A stretch of DNA of 51,952 nucleotides from Rhodopila sp. (GTDB lineage Bacteria; Pseudomonadota; Alphaproteobacteria; Acetobacterales; Acetobacteraceae): assembly GCA_025355085.1 (NCBI GenBank), contig JANXLQ010000385.1, forward strand, positions 1-51,952. The letters are read 5' to 3'. The stretch's first letter is position 1, and each line of letters begins with the position of its first letter. The notes beneath the pieces were generated by a model. The model made no database searches. It worked only from the letters and a program-made list of their open reading frames with translations, and was not told the DNA's origin. The translations under genes and the position numbers were made by a program. This document shows positions 18,201 to 27,863 of the stretch, one piece after another.

Positions 18201-21200
18201 CGAGGCGAGGACACCTGTACCGCCAACAAGCGTGCCGCGCGCCAGATTGTATCCTGCTGGTGTGCCGGCGGACTGCGTGCCGGCAGTGTAGATACCGAAC
18301 AGAGATGCTTCAACCACATTACCGCCCGCAACCAACGACAGATCGCCGGTTCCAGTGCGAATGACCGATAGGCCCGGCTGCGCCTGACTGGGGGTTGCAA
18401 CCCCACCGGATTTGTAAAGATTGACGTAATGCGGGTCGCTTAACAGCACGTTGCCAGAATTTCCGGATGCCGCCAAGACGCTGGCTCCCTGCACTGCGCT
18501 AGTGTCGGCAGAGGCAAGATCGGCGCCTCCGGCAAGTTGGATCGACCAGGACTGGTTGCCGATCAGCAGCGGGGCGGTGGCAAGAATCCGTCCTTGGATG
18601 GAAGGTGTTCCAGAAGACGCCGGACCGCCTTCGACACCGCCGTAGGCGACGGTTGGCCGCAACCCGGCTGTGGCGCCGCCGCCACCCAACACGACGTTGG
18701 TAAAAGCAGGTATCAGGCCTCCCGGCTGAAGGACCGCTTTATTGCTCAGGGATACAGCCTGGCTTTGGAACAGGGACAGTGGCGCGCCAGCCGGCCAGAC
18801 GGTGCCGGCCTGTAGGTGCAGCACGAATGGCATCACCGAGCCGGGGGCCAGCTTCCAGCCGCTTGATATCTTGGTGCCCGCGTCCAGGATATGACCCTTG
18901 GAGTAGCGCAATGTACCGGTGCCGTCGTAGATGTTCGCGGTGGCGACCAGGCCGCCCCGGGGGATGATATAGTTGCCGGCTAGCGTCACGGTGGCCGGTA
19001 CTACGACTTTGGCCCGCAGCCGCGCCCCGTTAATCGTGATGGCATAATTCAGCGTGGCACCCGTCGTGGTATCGAAACTGGTTGACGGCGCGAGATCCAC
19101 GCTGACCGGCACCACGATGTCCTGACCCAGCGGCTCCCGCCCCGCAAGCAGTTGCCAGCCATTGTCGTCGGGGTTAGGAGTTTTGGCATTGTCCGCCGGC
19201 ACCCCGAACCCGTCGCTGATGCTGCCGAAGACATTCAGCGCGCCGCCTGCCCGCAGGATCAACGAGCCAGGTTCGATGTTCGCGGTTCCAGTCAGAGAGG
19301 TGTAGCGCATCGCGCTCAGATCGAGGTCGCCCTGCACGGTCAGTGTTCCACCCCGGGCCGGGCTGTCGGTTTCGACGCCGGGGCGCAGGTGGAATGAGGT
19401 GCCATACGCGGTCAGTCCGGGGATGGACATCGTGAGAAAAATCTTATTGCTGATCGCCGCATTGATGAAGCCAGCGCTGTCGGCGCTGTATGTGTTCAGC
19501 AGGAACTGCGTCACGATGCCGTTCGCGGGCGCATAGGTCCGCATGCCATACAACGCGATAGACTGTGCGCCCTTGATGGTCACGCCCGTGCTTGCCGAGA
19601 CCTGGACGCTGTTTCCTCCGCTACGAGGCGCGTACAGTTCGACCGTGCCGTAGAGCGATCCGGTCGCGTTCGACACGTCGATTGCCGAGCCTGGATCGAG
19701 TGTCAACGTGCCTTTTTGCGCCGTCAGGGAGACGCCGGCGCGATTCGCCGCAGCGATCGGCGCGCCGGTACTGTCCGTTTGCGCCACGGTGGCATGAGCA
19801 TCCAACACCGCCGAAGCAGCGAGCTTCAGCGACTGGCCGGCCGCGAGTGTAATGCTACCCGGCGCGGTCCCGCTGGCGTCGATTACGCCCTGAACGGTCA
19901 GATGACCGCCGCTGGCGGCGATGTTGACGGTATGGGCGCGGACGCCGGCCAGAGTTAGATTGCCGCTGCCGATATCAAAACCGAGCGCCTTGGTGAAACC
20001 AGCGGGGTCCGCCGCTGTGATCAGCGTATCGAAAGCGGGCAGGGCAAGCGCCCGGACTGTCAGGCTACCTTGTTGCAGGCCGGCCGCGCCGTTACCGAAC
20101 AACGAGCCAGCCAAACTGACCGTTCCGCCGGTAGCAGCTACGCGGAGGTTGCCGCCCGCCGCCCCGGCAGAAGATACGTCGATCATCGATCCAGCGACCG
20201 CATCGATCCTGCCGGTCGTGCTTTCCAGCGTCACCGAACCACCGGGGCTGCTCGCCGTTTGATCGAACAGCGCCACGCTTGGTCCGGCAACGGACAGCCG
20301 AGCCTGCTGGCCGAGCGAGATGTCACCCGTTTTCGCCAAGAGCGAAATCGTGCCGGCGGGGAGGACAATCGCGGAATTCGCGGTTATCGTGCCACCGGCA
20401 ATGCTCAGCGAAGCGCCTTGGCCAGCCGGTGTCACGAATGTGGCGGCATTGGCCAGTTGGCTAAGCGTGACGGTGCCTCCAGCGGTGATGGCGAACTGCG
20501 ATCCCGACGCGGCGGTCAGCAGCGGTGTAGTGATAGTCAGATTACCGCCGGTTCCGGTGAACCCTACCCCTTGTTGTTGCGCGTAAATCGACAACGAACC
20601 CTCGTTATTGAACTCAATCCGCGAACTTGCGTTCAGATTGACCGCGGAAAATCCGAACATCGTCCGGTCGAGGGTAACGCGAGCAGCAGGGGAAACACCG
20701 TCAGGATACCCGAGCACGATTGTATTTGCTGCCAGTGTCAGCGATCCGTGGCCCGAACCGGCCCCCCCCGTGATGACGCCCGAGGGCAGGATGCTCGTCG
20801 CGCCCGTTGCGGACTGCTGCGCCACGCCGTTCCACACCAGCGTACCGGTGCTGATTGTAGCGCTGTCGCCGGCTGATCCCGAACCATATATCGCCGGGGT
20901 GTTGAGCACGAACACGGCCAATCCCGATGAGCCGGAACCGGTGTTGAGATTGACCGAACCATGGATGTTCACCGCGCTGGATGCCGTGATCGACAGACTC
21001 GTCAAGGCGGAAACGCCGGTCGCGACATTACCGCTCAGCAACCTGTCGAGGACACTTTGCTGCAAGGTTAGCCCTGTTGGAACAAGAGACGGGTCCGCCG
21101 GCAAGCCGATATTGACGACCGGCACGCTAAGGTTGATGGACGCAGCGCCGAACTTAGCGTCGGCCCCGATGGAAATGAGGTTTTCGGTGCTCGCGATGAT

Positions 21201-24200
21201 GGTGCCTTTCGCATACAGCGTGGCGCCGTTGGCGATGGTCAGCGCACCGCTGCTCTGGCGGAGACTGAGGTTAACGGGCGCCACATTGAGGCTGCCGTTG
21301 GATACCAACAGCGCGGTGTAACGTTGCACGTCGTAGCTGAGGCCGGTGCTGGCACTGTCATAAGCTGGCGCGCCGGTACCGATCGTATTGATCGTCGCCC
21401 CGTCCCGTACCGTGATCGCACCGCCGCTTGTGGCGGCGGTGGCCAACAAGAACACCTCAGTGGCATTTAGGGCGGCATATTCGCCAACGGTGACGCTTCC
21501 GGCGGCCGCAGAAAGCTCTACTGACGGTTGCGACGCGGAACCGGCGGTGCCAGCGTTGTATGTGACGGTTCCGCCGATCACCAGACGCGGTGCGCCAATG
21601 GCGTCTAGTGCCGCCGCCGTGATAGCAATCGAACCGGTAGCGGGGGAAGGTGCTTTGACGGATCCCGGCGGGGCTGTGCCCGTGATCTCAAAGGCAGTGG
21701 TTTGGGATCCCGTCACCGACAACGTGCCACCATAGCCACCGGTCGCCGGCGCGAACAACGCTGTGCCATCGAACACCAGCGGCTTCGGCGCCGGCTTGGC
21801 GGTGGCCGAGACATAGTTCAATATTAATGTGCCGGCATCTTTCGGCAAGATCGGGCGAGGATCGTTGAAACTGACGGCTTGTGCCGTCAGGAAGGTGCTG
21901 AAGTTTTCTTCGTTGTATTGCGAGTAGGTGCGGATCGCTGCCGCCGGGGTCACATAGACCGGCGTCGCGGTGGCGCCATGTACGGCGGTGTTGCTGGTGC
22001 CGGTATAACCATCGACCAGATAGGTGCCGTTGCCGACGGGTTGGGCGGTGGAGGGTATTATCTTACTGGCTGATGCCAATTCGACGCGGTAGCCGCCAGG
22101 AAGCAGTGCGTAATAGGACGGCAGCAGCGTGTACGTGCCTGCGGCCAAACCTGGCACCCCGGCGCCGACGGTGATGGTCGCCCCTACTTTGGGGAGCGAA
22201 CCGTAGTAACTGGACGAAGCATCCAGCGGCGTGACCGGGGCATAGCCGCTTTGGGCACCCGCGACGATCGCATAGACTGGGTTGGCCGCCAGCGACGGCG
22301 TCTTCACGGTCCCGGCCGACGGACTGAACTGCAGCAGCGGCGTCACAAGCACATCGGTCGAGCCGCCACGCCCTGAGACGAAACCCTGCGACGCCAAGCT
22401 GGTCGTCCCGCCGCTGGCTGTGGACAACAATTCGCCTGTGCCGCCGGTCAGGGTGCCGCCGCCGCGCAAATCGAGGGTGGCGCCAGCGACGACCTTGAAC
22501 GACTCGCCGGCCAAAACGATGTCGGGGTGGAACGCGCCAATAGCACCGCCGTTATACGTGTAGGAAATTGTGTCCGACGTGCCGCCGTATGGGATGGTCA
22601 GGCCGCTCGCACTGACCGACGTAATACTGTCGGGTAACAGCGTGACGCTGCTGGTTTGCGTTGCAGCGCCGAGACCGAAGCTGGAAAGCGATCCGGCGGC
22701 GGCGCCCAGGATGATCGATCCTTCTGGTGCGATAACGGTTCCTCCCTGCCTGACGGTTCCGGCGGCCAGGGTCAGACTGCCGCCGATCGACAGCGGCGGT
22801 GCCGGCGTCGTCCCAGTGCCGGCGATGGTTAGCATGCCGGTCGCCGGCAGCGCGTTGGCTGTGACGCCCGCCGTAAAATCGAGCCCGGCGATCACCGTCG
22901 CTTGAACCCCGCTGGCGGGATAAATTTGGGCAGCTTTCAGCACCACACCGGCGCTGGTGATCAGTGTCGTACTGCCGGACGGAGCGTTCTGCGCATTGAG
23001 GAACCGCAGGCCGCCAGTGCTTTCCAGCGTGACATGGCTAAAGCCCTTGAACGCAACCGGTAGCACTCCGCCGCCGGGCAGCGAGATCGTCGTGTTGGTA
23101 CCGAACCGGATATCGTTGCTGACATCAATTTGATCAGCTCGCACCGTGAACAGTCCGGTTCCGCCGGCGGTGGATGGTTGCCAGCCATTGGTGATCACGG
23201 GCGTCACGGAACTGGATAACAGCGAAATGCTGGCAAGTCCGCCAAGCTTTACGTAGAGCGCCGCGATCAGCACCGACAGTTCCTGCGGCGTGCCGGCTGC
23301 ACTTAGTGGCGCCGAACCGGTTTGGGCCAGGATCGCCTGGTTGAGCGTGATGCTCTGCGCGGCCCTCAGGGTCACGTCGCCGTCGAACAGGATCAGCCCG
23401 CGGGCATTCAGCGCCACAGAGCCGAAACCGCCGCCGCTGATCTGTGCGGCGCTGATGTAGGCCCGGGCGAATACGCTTGCAGCGGTCGCATCGCCGGGCG
23501 CCAGGGTCGGCGGAAGCAGCGGCGCCGGCGTCGCCGAGACGACCAGTTCCGCCGGGCGCAGCAGCGACGCTGCCGGGTTACCAAGGGTGTTGTCATATAC
23601 AGGCGTTTCAATCGTCAGCGACAATGACCCACCGGCAGCCGACCTGCTGCCGCCGGACGCCAGCAGCGCACCATCGGTGAAAATGCCTGTGTAGGATGAC
23701 AATGAGATAGAACCGCCATTGCCGCTTACCAGCGTCGTCTGGCTCTTCGGGAACGGGTTAAGACCCGTTGCCGAACCGCCGATCCCCGCAGTGGTTTCGA
23801 TCTGACCTTGCGCGCCGGAAGCGTCGAGCACGGCACCCGGACGTATCACAACCTGGGCCGCCGTGGTGCGCGTGGTGCCATCGCCGGCCAAACCACCAAC
23901 GCCTCCGATGGTGATCAACCCACCGCTTTGCACAATGCCATACGACTTCCCGGACTGATCCAGCGCCGTCGCTGCAAGTCCGGCCACGTCCAGCAGGCTG
24001 CGGTTGCCGATCCAGATCGCTAGCCCGCCGGTATAAAGTGGGCGGAGTTGGCTGTTAGTGCCGTCCTGATAGCGGGTGTTGGTGATGGCGATCGATCCGC
24101 CGGGCGCAATGACGGAACCCAGAACGGTGATCGAATTGTAGGCTGTCAGTCCGACCGATTGGCCGGGATCGACCCGGATGGTGGCGCCCTCACCGACGGT

Positions 24201-27200
24201 TATTGCTCCACCCGTGGTGTTCTGGACCGCGCTCAGGCTAACGCTGGCGCCGACGCGCTGGGTCATCAGGGCTGTTCTCGGGTTCGGCGAGAACAGCGGC
24301 TGCAAGCCAGCAATATAGGCTAGAGAAGGATCGCTGCCGGTCGGAAGCGTGGCGGCGGCGGCGGCCTGCTGGAGCCCGGGCGCAACCACATCGAGCGTCG
24401 TCCCGGGTGCCACCGTAACGCCGGTTTGTCCAACGATCTGGTAGTTCGCGAACCCCCGGCGGAACAGATCGGGCGCCAGGGCCAACGTCGCCGATCCAAT
24501 AGAGCCGCTCGTGTTGCCGATCCAGACCGACGGGGCAGTCAATTTTAGCGTGCCGGCGCCGGCGGCGCCGAAACCAATCAGGGTCCCGTCCAATACCAGC
24601 GGATTAACCGCCACGACGGCGGAGGCGGACGGATCGTCGGCGGTTATCGAGACGCTACCGCCCTTGCCACCGCTGAACTTGCCCGCTGCGGACATGGTGC
24701 CGCCGGCCGACACGTCGATCCTGCTGCCCGCCAGCAACGACACGCCCTTGGACGAATCGATGCTGACGCTGCCGCCGTTGGCGAACCCGGCCCCGGTGAT
24801 GTTGATGCGATCGAGCAGCAGATTGGTCCAGGTTCCGCGCATATCGATCGTCGAAGCGGCCTCCAGCGTCACTCCGGCATTGCCATTAATGGTCAGATAA
24901 CGGGCGGTGCCCCCAGCCGCGAGCTTGTTGCCCAACGTCAGACTGCCGCTCGGTAGCGTCAGATTGGCCGCGACATCAATGGTCGGCGCGACGACCGAGA
25001 CCGAGGCTCCCGGCGCGAACGACAGCGGCGCTGCGACGCTGACCGGTCCCGTCACCGTTACGGCGAGGGCACCGAGGTGGGCACCGTTCAGAACATCGGC
25101 GGGAAGCCATGCAAACCCGGTGGCATCGGCAGGGAGCGCAGTCGTTGCGCGCAACGCTTCCGCATCTGCCGGTACCGTGGCGCCAAGCGCTACGCTGGTT
25201 GCAAAACCGCCGGTGAGGCCGACTGCATTATAATGCCCCAGCGATAGCGATCCCGCAAGAGACGCCGTACCCTGTGACAGAAGGAACGGATTACTGACCG
25301 CCGCCGGGCGCGAACCGGTCTGCTGCGGACCCTCGGTCACGCCTGCGTTGATCGAGCCGCCGAACACCGCTGACGGGGTGGATAGGATCAGGCTGCCCGC
25401 ATCGCGGCCGACGACGGTAGCGGACTTATAAATCTTGGATGGGGCAACTATACCGCTGGTGTAAGTGTCAGTGACGTGCCAATGTCGACTGGTCGAGGTA
25501 AAGTCGCTATAAATGCTGTTGTAAGTTAGCGTTCCGGGCGCCGTATTGACGTTGTGGAGTTGTCCGTCGCTACTGATCAGCCAGGTTTGCGGTACATAGT
25601 CGGCCTGATAGGCAATCGATCCGCCGGCCAGGTTGAAAACCGACCCCGGCTGCGTCACTACCTGCGGCGCCGAGAAGGTGATGTTTCCCCCGACGCTGGA
25701 CCACTCGCCGACCGTGTGCCCGATGTTAGCCACGTAGCCGCTGACTTCCAACAAGCCGCCGGCCGTGTAGGAACGCGCGGCCGGATAAGCGGTGGTCGCC
25801 GCAACCACGGTCAGGCTGTTGATGTCAAGCATGACATTGTCGCCCGCCAGCGCCTGTGAGAGCCGGTTGCCCGGACTGTCGCGAACCTCGTTTGACTGGA
25901 TGTTGACCGTGATGAGGTTGGCCGACAGCGGCAGCGCCAGGTTGGTCACGCCTGAAACATCCAGTGTTGCGCCCGTATCGGTGTAGATACGCCCTGATCC
26001 AGACCCGGCGGCGCTCGGCAAACCAACGGCGACAGCAATCTGGCCGGCTTGCGCGATTGTCAGCGAGCCGTTTTGGAAGTTGACCAGGCCGCCGGCGCTT
26101 ATCTCAATACGCGATTGATCGAGCCGGTCGCTCAATCCGGCCACATTGTTCAGCAGCGGAACCGAGCTCAGCCGCAACGAATTGTTGGTAGCGGACGTAG
26201 CGATAAGCTGGGATAGCTGCGAATTTAGTGCGGTAGAGCTGTCGCTGGTGTCAGGAACCACCATCGTCAGGCTGTTCGAACCGAGCGTTACGCTGGACAA
26301 CCGATCGGTCAGCGGCGTGAGCAGGTGAATAGTGCCGCGCTGACCGGTCGTGGTGCTGCTGAGGGCGATGCCGTTCTGTGCGACCGTCTCGCCGACCATG
26401 GTGACATCGCCAGTGGCGGCGGTCAGCATGCCAGTAACATTGTTGGTGACGACGCCTGCGTCGGACGGTAATAGCGTCGTTCCTTGCGGATTGACCGCGA
26501 TCTGCATCCCTAAGGTGGTCGCTAACGGATCCCCGCTGCCGCCGCTGCTGGAGTAGCCTGGCGTTATCGTAACGGTCCTCCCAGCCACCAGCGCGATCTG
26601 GCCATTCGGTGCCGTGATCGCGCCAGCGTTCGAAACGGAACTGCCCATGAGCAGCACGAACCCGCCACGGCTGACCGAGGACGTGGGTGGCAGCGTGGTG
26701 ATCTGTGCCCCGGGCATGACCGTGATGGCACCCGTCGTTGCTATGCTTGTTGCATTGCCGTCAGGCGCGAATGCCGGCAGCAAGGCGGTCGTGCTGGCGG
26801 CCTGGCTGTAAATTCCATGAGCAAGAAAACCGGCGACGCCGCCATTAAAATCCAGGGTTGTAACCAACAGCGAAGCCGTATTCACCTGAGATCCGGAGCC
26901 GAAGATCACGCCGTTGCGGTTGATTATATAGACCTGCCCCTGTGCCTTGATCGATCCGAGGATCTGGCTGGGTACCGCGTTTGTATCGGTCACTCGGTTA
27001 AGCACGACCCAGGTATTGGCCGACGATCCGGCTGCGGTCTGGTCGAACATCAGATCGGTCTGCGAACCGACATTGAAACTTTTCCAGTAGGCGACGGCGG
27101 TTTTCTGACTCTGCCTGACCGTCACCGTGGTCCGGCCGCTTTGCGGCGCTTGCGTTTGTATCGGCTGGGCGACATTTTGCCAAACTCGGCTGGCATCGGG

Positions 27201-27485
27201 CGACAGCCAACCGGCGACCAGCCCGTTAGGGCTAGTGGTGGAGACCGACGACGGCCTCGGCGCGGCAAGCACCTGTGCTGCCTTGCGAACGCCCAACATG
27301 GACTGCTGAATCGCTGCCGCGCTTTGCGGCCCTGAGCTGGCCGGTCGTGACCCCGCCGAAGCCCCGCCCGCGCGGGCTGCAAGCCACGCCGGCGTCAACG
27401 GTTGCGGGTATTGGGCAAGCGCCGGTGTGGCTGCAAGCGTCCCGACAAAGATCCCCAGCCAGATTTGGACTCGGCGTATCCCCAT
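15252..27485 (-). CDS. Giant FHA-like exported adhesin with N-terminal TPS domain
   Basis: About 4077 residues. A signal peptide (MGIRRVQIWLGIFVGTLAATPALA) is followed by an N-terminal filamentous-haemagglutinin/TPS secretion domain (about 100-330), with NRNGVIFGSGSQVN as its hallmark. A very long stretch of Gly/Ser/Thr/Ala-rich imperfect repeats follows, of the type GGAITVGEGATI, predicted to form a right-handed beta-helix. The last 555 residues or so resemble the DUF3739 tail of FHA-family proteins (GRDIFYANA, AHFGFTG, PFLLQAYFAEL, RGDITLYGG). The very end is acidic-basic (EDEKKRRREI). The ATG at 27485 is preferred to a TTG 36 bp upstream, because GGAAAG lies 7 nt ahead of it. No TpsB transporter gene is in the window. 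The gene is the first of the gsp operon and coupled to gspE. Confidence 0.9.
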   Translation of the reverse strand: MGIRRVQIWLGIFVGTLAATPALAQYPQPLTPAWLAARAGGASAGSRPASSGPQSAAAIQQSMLGVRKAAQVLAAPRPSSVSTTSPNGLVAGWLSPDASRVWQNVAQPIQTQAPQSGRTTVTVRQSQKTAVAYWKSFNVGSQTDLMFDQTAAGSSANTWVVLNRVTDTNAVPSQILGSIKAQGQVYIINRNGVIFGSGSQVNTASLLVTTLDFNGGVAGFLAHGIYSQAASTTALLPAFAPDGNATSIATTGAITVMPGAQITTLPPTSSVSRGGFVLLMGSSVSNAGAITAPNGQIALVAGRTVTITPGYSSSGGSGDPLATTLGMQIAVNPQGTTLLPSDAGVVTNNVTGMLTAATGDVTMVGETVAQNGIALSSTTTGQRGTIHLLTPLTDRLSSVTLGSNSLTMVVPDTSDSSTALNSQLSQLIATSATNNSLRLSSVPLLNNVAGLSDRLDQSRIEISAGGLVNFQNGSLTIAQAGQIAVAVGLPSAAGSGSGRIYTDTGATLDVSGVTNLALPLSANLITVNIQSNEVRDSPGNRLSQALAGDNVMLDINSLTVVAATTAYPAARSYTAGGLLEVSGYVANIGHTVGEWSSVGGNITFSAPQVVTQPGSVFNLAGGSIAYQADYVPQTWLISSDGQLHNVNTAPGTLTYNSIYSDFTSTSRHWHVTDTYTSGIVAPSKIYKSATVVGRDAGSLILSTPSAVFGGSINAGVTEGPQQTGSRPAAVSNPFLLSQGTASLAGSLSLGHYNAVGLTGGFATSVALGATVPADAEALRATTALPADATGFAWLPADVLNGAHLGALAVTVTGPVSVAAPLSFAPGASVSVVAPTIDVAANLTLPSGSLTLGNKLAAGGTARYLTINGNAGVTLEAASTIDMRGTWTNLLLDRINITGAGFANGGSVSIDSSKGVSLLAGSRIDVSAGGTMSAAGKFSGGKGGSVSITADDPSASAVVAVNPLVLDGTLIGFGAAGAGTLKLTAPSVWIGNTSGSIGSATLALAPDLFRRGFANYQIVGQTGVTVAPGTTLDVVAPGLQQAAAAATLPTGSDPSLAYIAGLQPLFSPNPRTALMTQRVGASVSLSAVQNTTGGAITVGEGATIRVDPGQSVGLTAYNSITVLGSVIAPGGSIAITNTRYQDGTNSQLRPLYTGGLAIWIGNRSLLDVAGLAATALDQSGKSYGIVQSGGLITIGGVGGLAGDGTTRTTAAQVVIRPGAVLDASGAQGQIETTAGIGGSATGLNPFPKSQTTLVSGNGGSISLSSYTGIFTDGALLASGGSRSAAGGSLSLTIETPVYDNTLGNPAASLLRPAELVVSATPAPLLPPTLAPGDATAASVFARAYISAAQISGGGFGSVALNARGLILFDGDVTLRAAQSITLNQAILAQTGSAPLSAAGTPQELSVLIAALYVKLGGLASISLLSSSVTPVITNGWQPSTAGGTGLFTVRADQIDVSNDIRFGTNTTISLPGGGVLPVAFKGFSHVTLESTGGLRFLNAQNAPSGSTTLITSAGVVLKAAQIYPASGVQATVIAGLDFTAGVTANALPATGMLTIAGTGTTPAPPLSIGGSLTLAAGTVRQGGTVIAPEGSIILGAAAGSLSSFGLGAATQTSSVTLLPDSITSVSASGLTIPYGGTSDTISYTYNGGAIGAFHPDIVLAGESFKVVAGATLDLRGGGTLTGGTGELLSTASGGTTSLASQGFVSGRGGSTDVLVTPLLQFSPSAGTVKTPSLAANPVYAIVAGAQSGYAPVTPLDASSSYYGSLPKVGATITVGAGVPGLAAGTYTLLPSYYALLPGGYRVELASASKIIPSTAQPVGNGTYLVDGYTGTSNTAVHGATATPVYVTPAAAIRTYSQYNEENFSTFLTAQAVSFNDPRPILPKDAGTLILNYVSATAKPAPKPLVFDGTALFAPATGGYGGTLSVTGSQTTAFEITGTAPPGSVKAPSPATGSIAITAAALDAIGAPRLVIGGTVTYNAGTAGSASQPSVELSAAAGSVTVGEYAALNATEVFLLATAATSGGAITVRDGATINTIGTGAPAYDSASTGLSYDVQRYTALLVSNGSLNVAPVNLSLRQSSGALTIANGATLYAKGTIIASTENLISIGADAKFGAASINLSVPVVNIGLPADPSLVPTGLTLQQSVLDRLLSGNVATGVSALTSLSITASSAVNIHGSVNLNTGSGSSGLAVFVLNTPAIYGSGSAGDSATISTGTLVWNGVAQQSATGATSILPSGVITGGAGSGHGSLTLAANTIVLGYPDGVSPAARVTLDRTMFGFSAVNLNASSRIEFNNEGSLSIYAQQQGVGFTGTGGNLTITTPLLTAASGSQFAITAGGTVTLSQLANAATFVTPAGQGASLSIAGGTITANSAIVLPAGTISLLAKTGDISLGQQARLSVAGPSVALFDQTASSPGGSVTLESTTGRIDAVAGSMIDVSSAGAAGGNLRVAATGGTVSLAGSLFGNGAAGLQQGSLTVRALALPAFDTLITAADPAGFTKALGFDIGSGNLTLAGVRAHTVNIAASGGHLTVQGVIDASGTAPGSITLAAGQSLKLAASAVLDAHATVAQTDSTGAPIAAANRAGVSLTAQKGTLTLDPGSAIDVSNATGSLYGTVELYAPRSGGNSVQVSASTGVTIKGAQSIALYGMRTYAPANGIVTQFLLNTYSADSAGFINAAISNKIFLTMSIPGLTAYGTSFHLRPGVETDSPARGGTLTVQGDLDLSAMRYTSLTGTANIEPGSLILRAGGALNVFGSISDGFGVPADNAKTPNPDDNGWQLLAGREPLGQDIVVPVSVDLAPSTSFDTTTGATLNYAITINGARLRAKVVVPATVTLAGNYIIPRGGLVATANIYDGTGTLRYSKGHILDAGTKISSGWKLAPGSVMPFVLHLQAGTVWPAGAPLSLFQSQAVSLSNKAVLQPGGLIPAFTNVVLGGGGATAGLRPTVAYGGVEGGPASSGTPSIQGRILATAPLLIGNQSWSIQLAGGADLASADTSAVQGASVLAASGNSGNVLLSDPHYVNLYKSGGVATPSQAQPGLSVIRTGTGDLSLVAGGNVVEASLFGIYTAGTQSAGTPAGYNLARGTLVGGTGVLASAGKGTFDYNSLLGSYSAWYPTAGGNVRVIAQGTVTGDVLAVARGGNVTYQSDAVGNWLWRQGGSTGQATAWWINFGAYADSSTGQLELVGFTGIGALGGGNVTVAAGGNAGNLVTDAASPNHSTAIGAVIASTGQVSADNTSLTLTGGGNLTVSVGGTLNPANTSNGGNGLASQMFGVIGNLRGTVAISAESIGRVVPSSSLQAAGSLVQTLKAAAGGPLLVLGDATVTIATKGDLVLGGVIDPGRVTTANTTAYATAVTGGQTGGGRAAFTLWQQSTSINLYSAGGTLVPSLAVSGSNIGIDMNIMYPPTLIAVAATGNITYAAVGGSAGTLGPALELAPSATGQLALLAGSSIDAAGLTSGQSLTIDISGAPASKTELANPFRPAFQGSYPAAGGLQATVDNVTNPHDLAGYTSLFAFQADTANVGATALHARDTQMALIYAAGGNIVDLGFGETWQFVSGSTVLAKWYIAAKPANIRASNDILVTGTPNLLPGVSSISTSGLKVTRDLILNVNPGDVSTITAGRDIFYANAAVAGPGTLEVTAGRNLYQANQGSFYSVGEIIAVSAATQTSGAGVTMLAGVGSSGPDWTHFLNLYFNPANQADAASPLSSAINAGKVVGDYAGSAALFAWMKAHFGFTGTATQATAAFKALPVVQQTPFLLQAYFAELSASASEYNTTASLRYHSYLRGDEANTALWGVASVTPSASLLTSLDAATASAFAQELPTLLAVAAPYPATAAARRGDITLYGGSGITTQLGGVITTLAPYGQIVLGLASVSPPAPANGQPAAGLIAADTGDVNIYTHDSLILGQSRGFAIGGNLSVWAATGDISVGVGSKTTTVFQAPRIDYDNYGDITLAPVAPTSGAGLATLSPTPDVPVGAVVLATRFGVIDLGEAGVRSSGNIVIAGKVIGTGGLSAAGGVVGGTSAPTASSAAATSAPAAASPTASSGTPEDEKKRRREIPSLITVEVVSFGGDGGA

Positions 27486-27586
27486 CAATGGCTTTCCGGC
27501 GAGTTCCGGGCGGTGCGACAAGCCAGAAATAATCCTTACGAATGTTACGAATTGCCCGGTGGCGCAAAGGAACCAACAGACCGATC

Positions 27587-27631
27587 AGCACATCATCGCG
27601 GTTTGGTGAAAATCCCGATAGCACATCATCG
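27587..27631. repeat. Direct repeat of AGCACATCATCG
   Basis: AGCACATCATCG occurs at 27587-27598 and 27620-27631, 33 bp apart centre to centre (about three helical turns). Each copy is preceded by CGAT, with one extra C in the first. It lies about 100-145 bp upstream of the adhesin start. The spacing suits a dimeric or tandem-bound regulator; the regulator is unknown. Confidence 0.5.
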
Positions 27632-27695
27632 ACAAGATATGGAGGCAATATTTTTTATATTCACGCAATTTCCACAATAAATCGTCGCCCCTCAA

Positions 27696-27717
27696 TTATA
27701 TGTCAGTATTATGACAA
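27696..27717 (-). promoter_or_regulatory. Candidate Pho box / dyad upstream of the adhesin-T2SS operon
   Basis: On the minus strand, TTGTCAT, AATA, CTGACAT, ATAA: two 7-mers spaced by 11 bp, each matching the PhoB half-site CTGTCAT at six of seven positions. The same bases also form the dyad TGTCA-N6-TGACA, so another dimeric regulator is possible. No good -10 element lies at the usual distance, which weakens the Pho reading. Confidence 0.35.
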
Positions 27718-27863
27718 CGGGTTGCGTCTTAATAATGTAATATTAACATATCGTTTACAATTTAGTTCTGTATCGTCTAAATACCCTCACATGCTGGGCA
27801 GTCGCCGTGAAGTTAAAGTGGTATACATGCACGGTACCAAGAAACCTCATTCTGGATCGGTTG

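Larger units (their letters stand above)
27486..27863. promoter_or_regulatory. Divergent AT-rich promoter region
   Basis: This 378-bp stretch separates the adhesin/T2SS operon (left) from the polysaccharide genes (right). It is markedly more AT-rich than its surroundings between about 27640 and 27790. It contains a 12-bp direct repeat and a TGTCA-N6-TGACA dyad, listed separately. Promoters in both directions are expected, but I could not fix a convincing -35/-10 pair for either. Confidence 0.6.

Noticed and set aside
16974-20876. Long open frames on the plus strand opposite the adhesin gene
   Set aside because: They are antisense shadows produced by the repetitive high-GC codon pattern of the adhesin; they have no domain or ribosome binding site.
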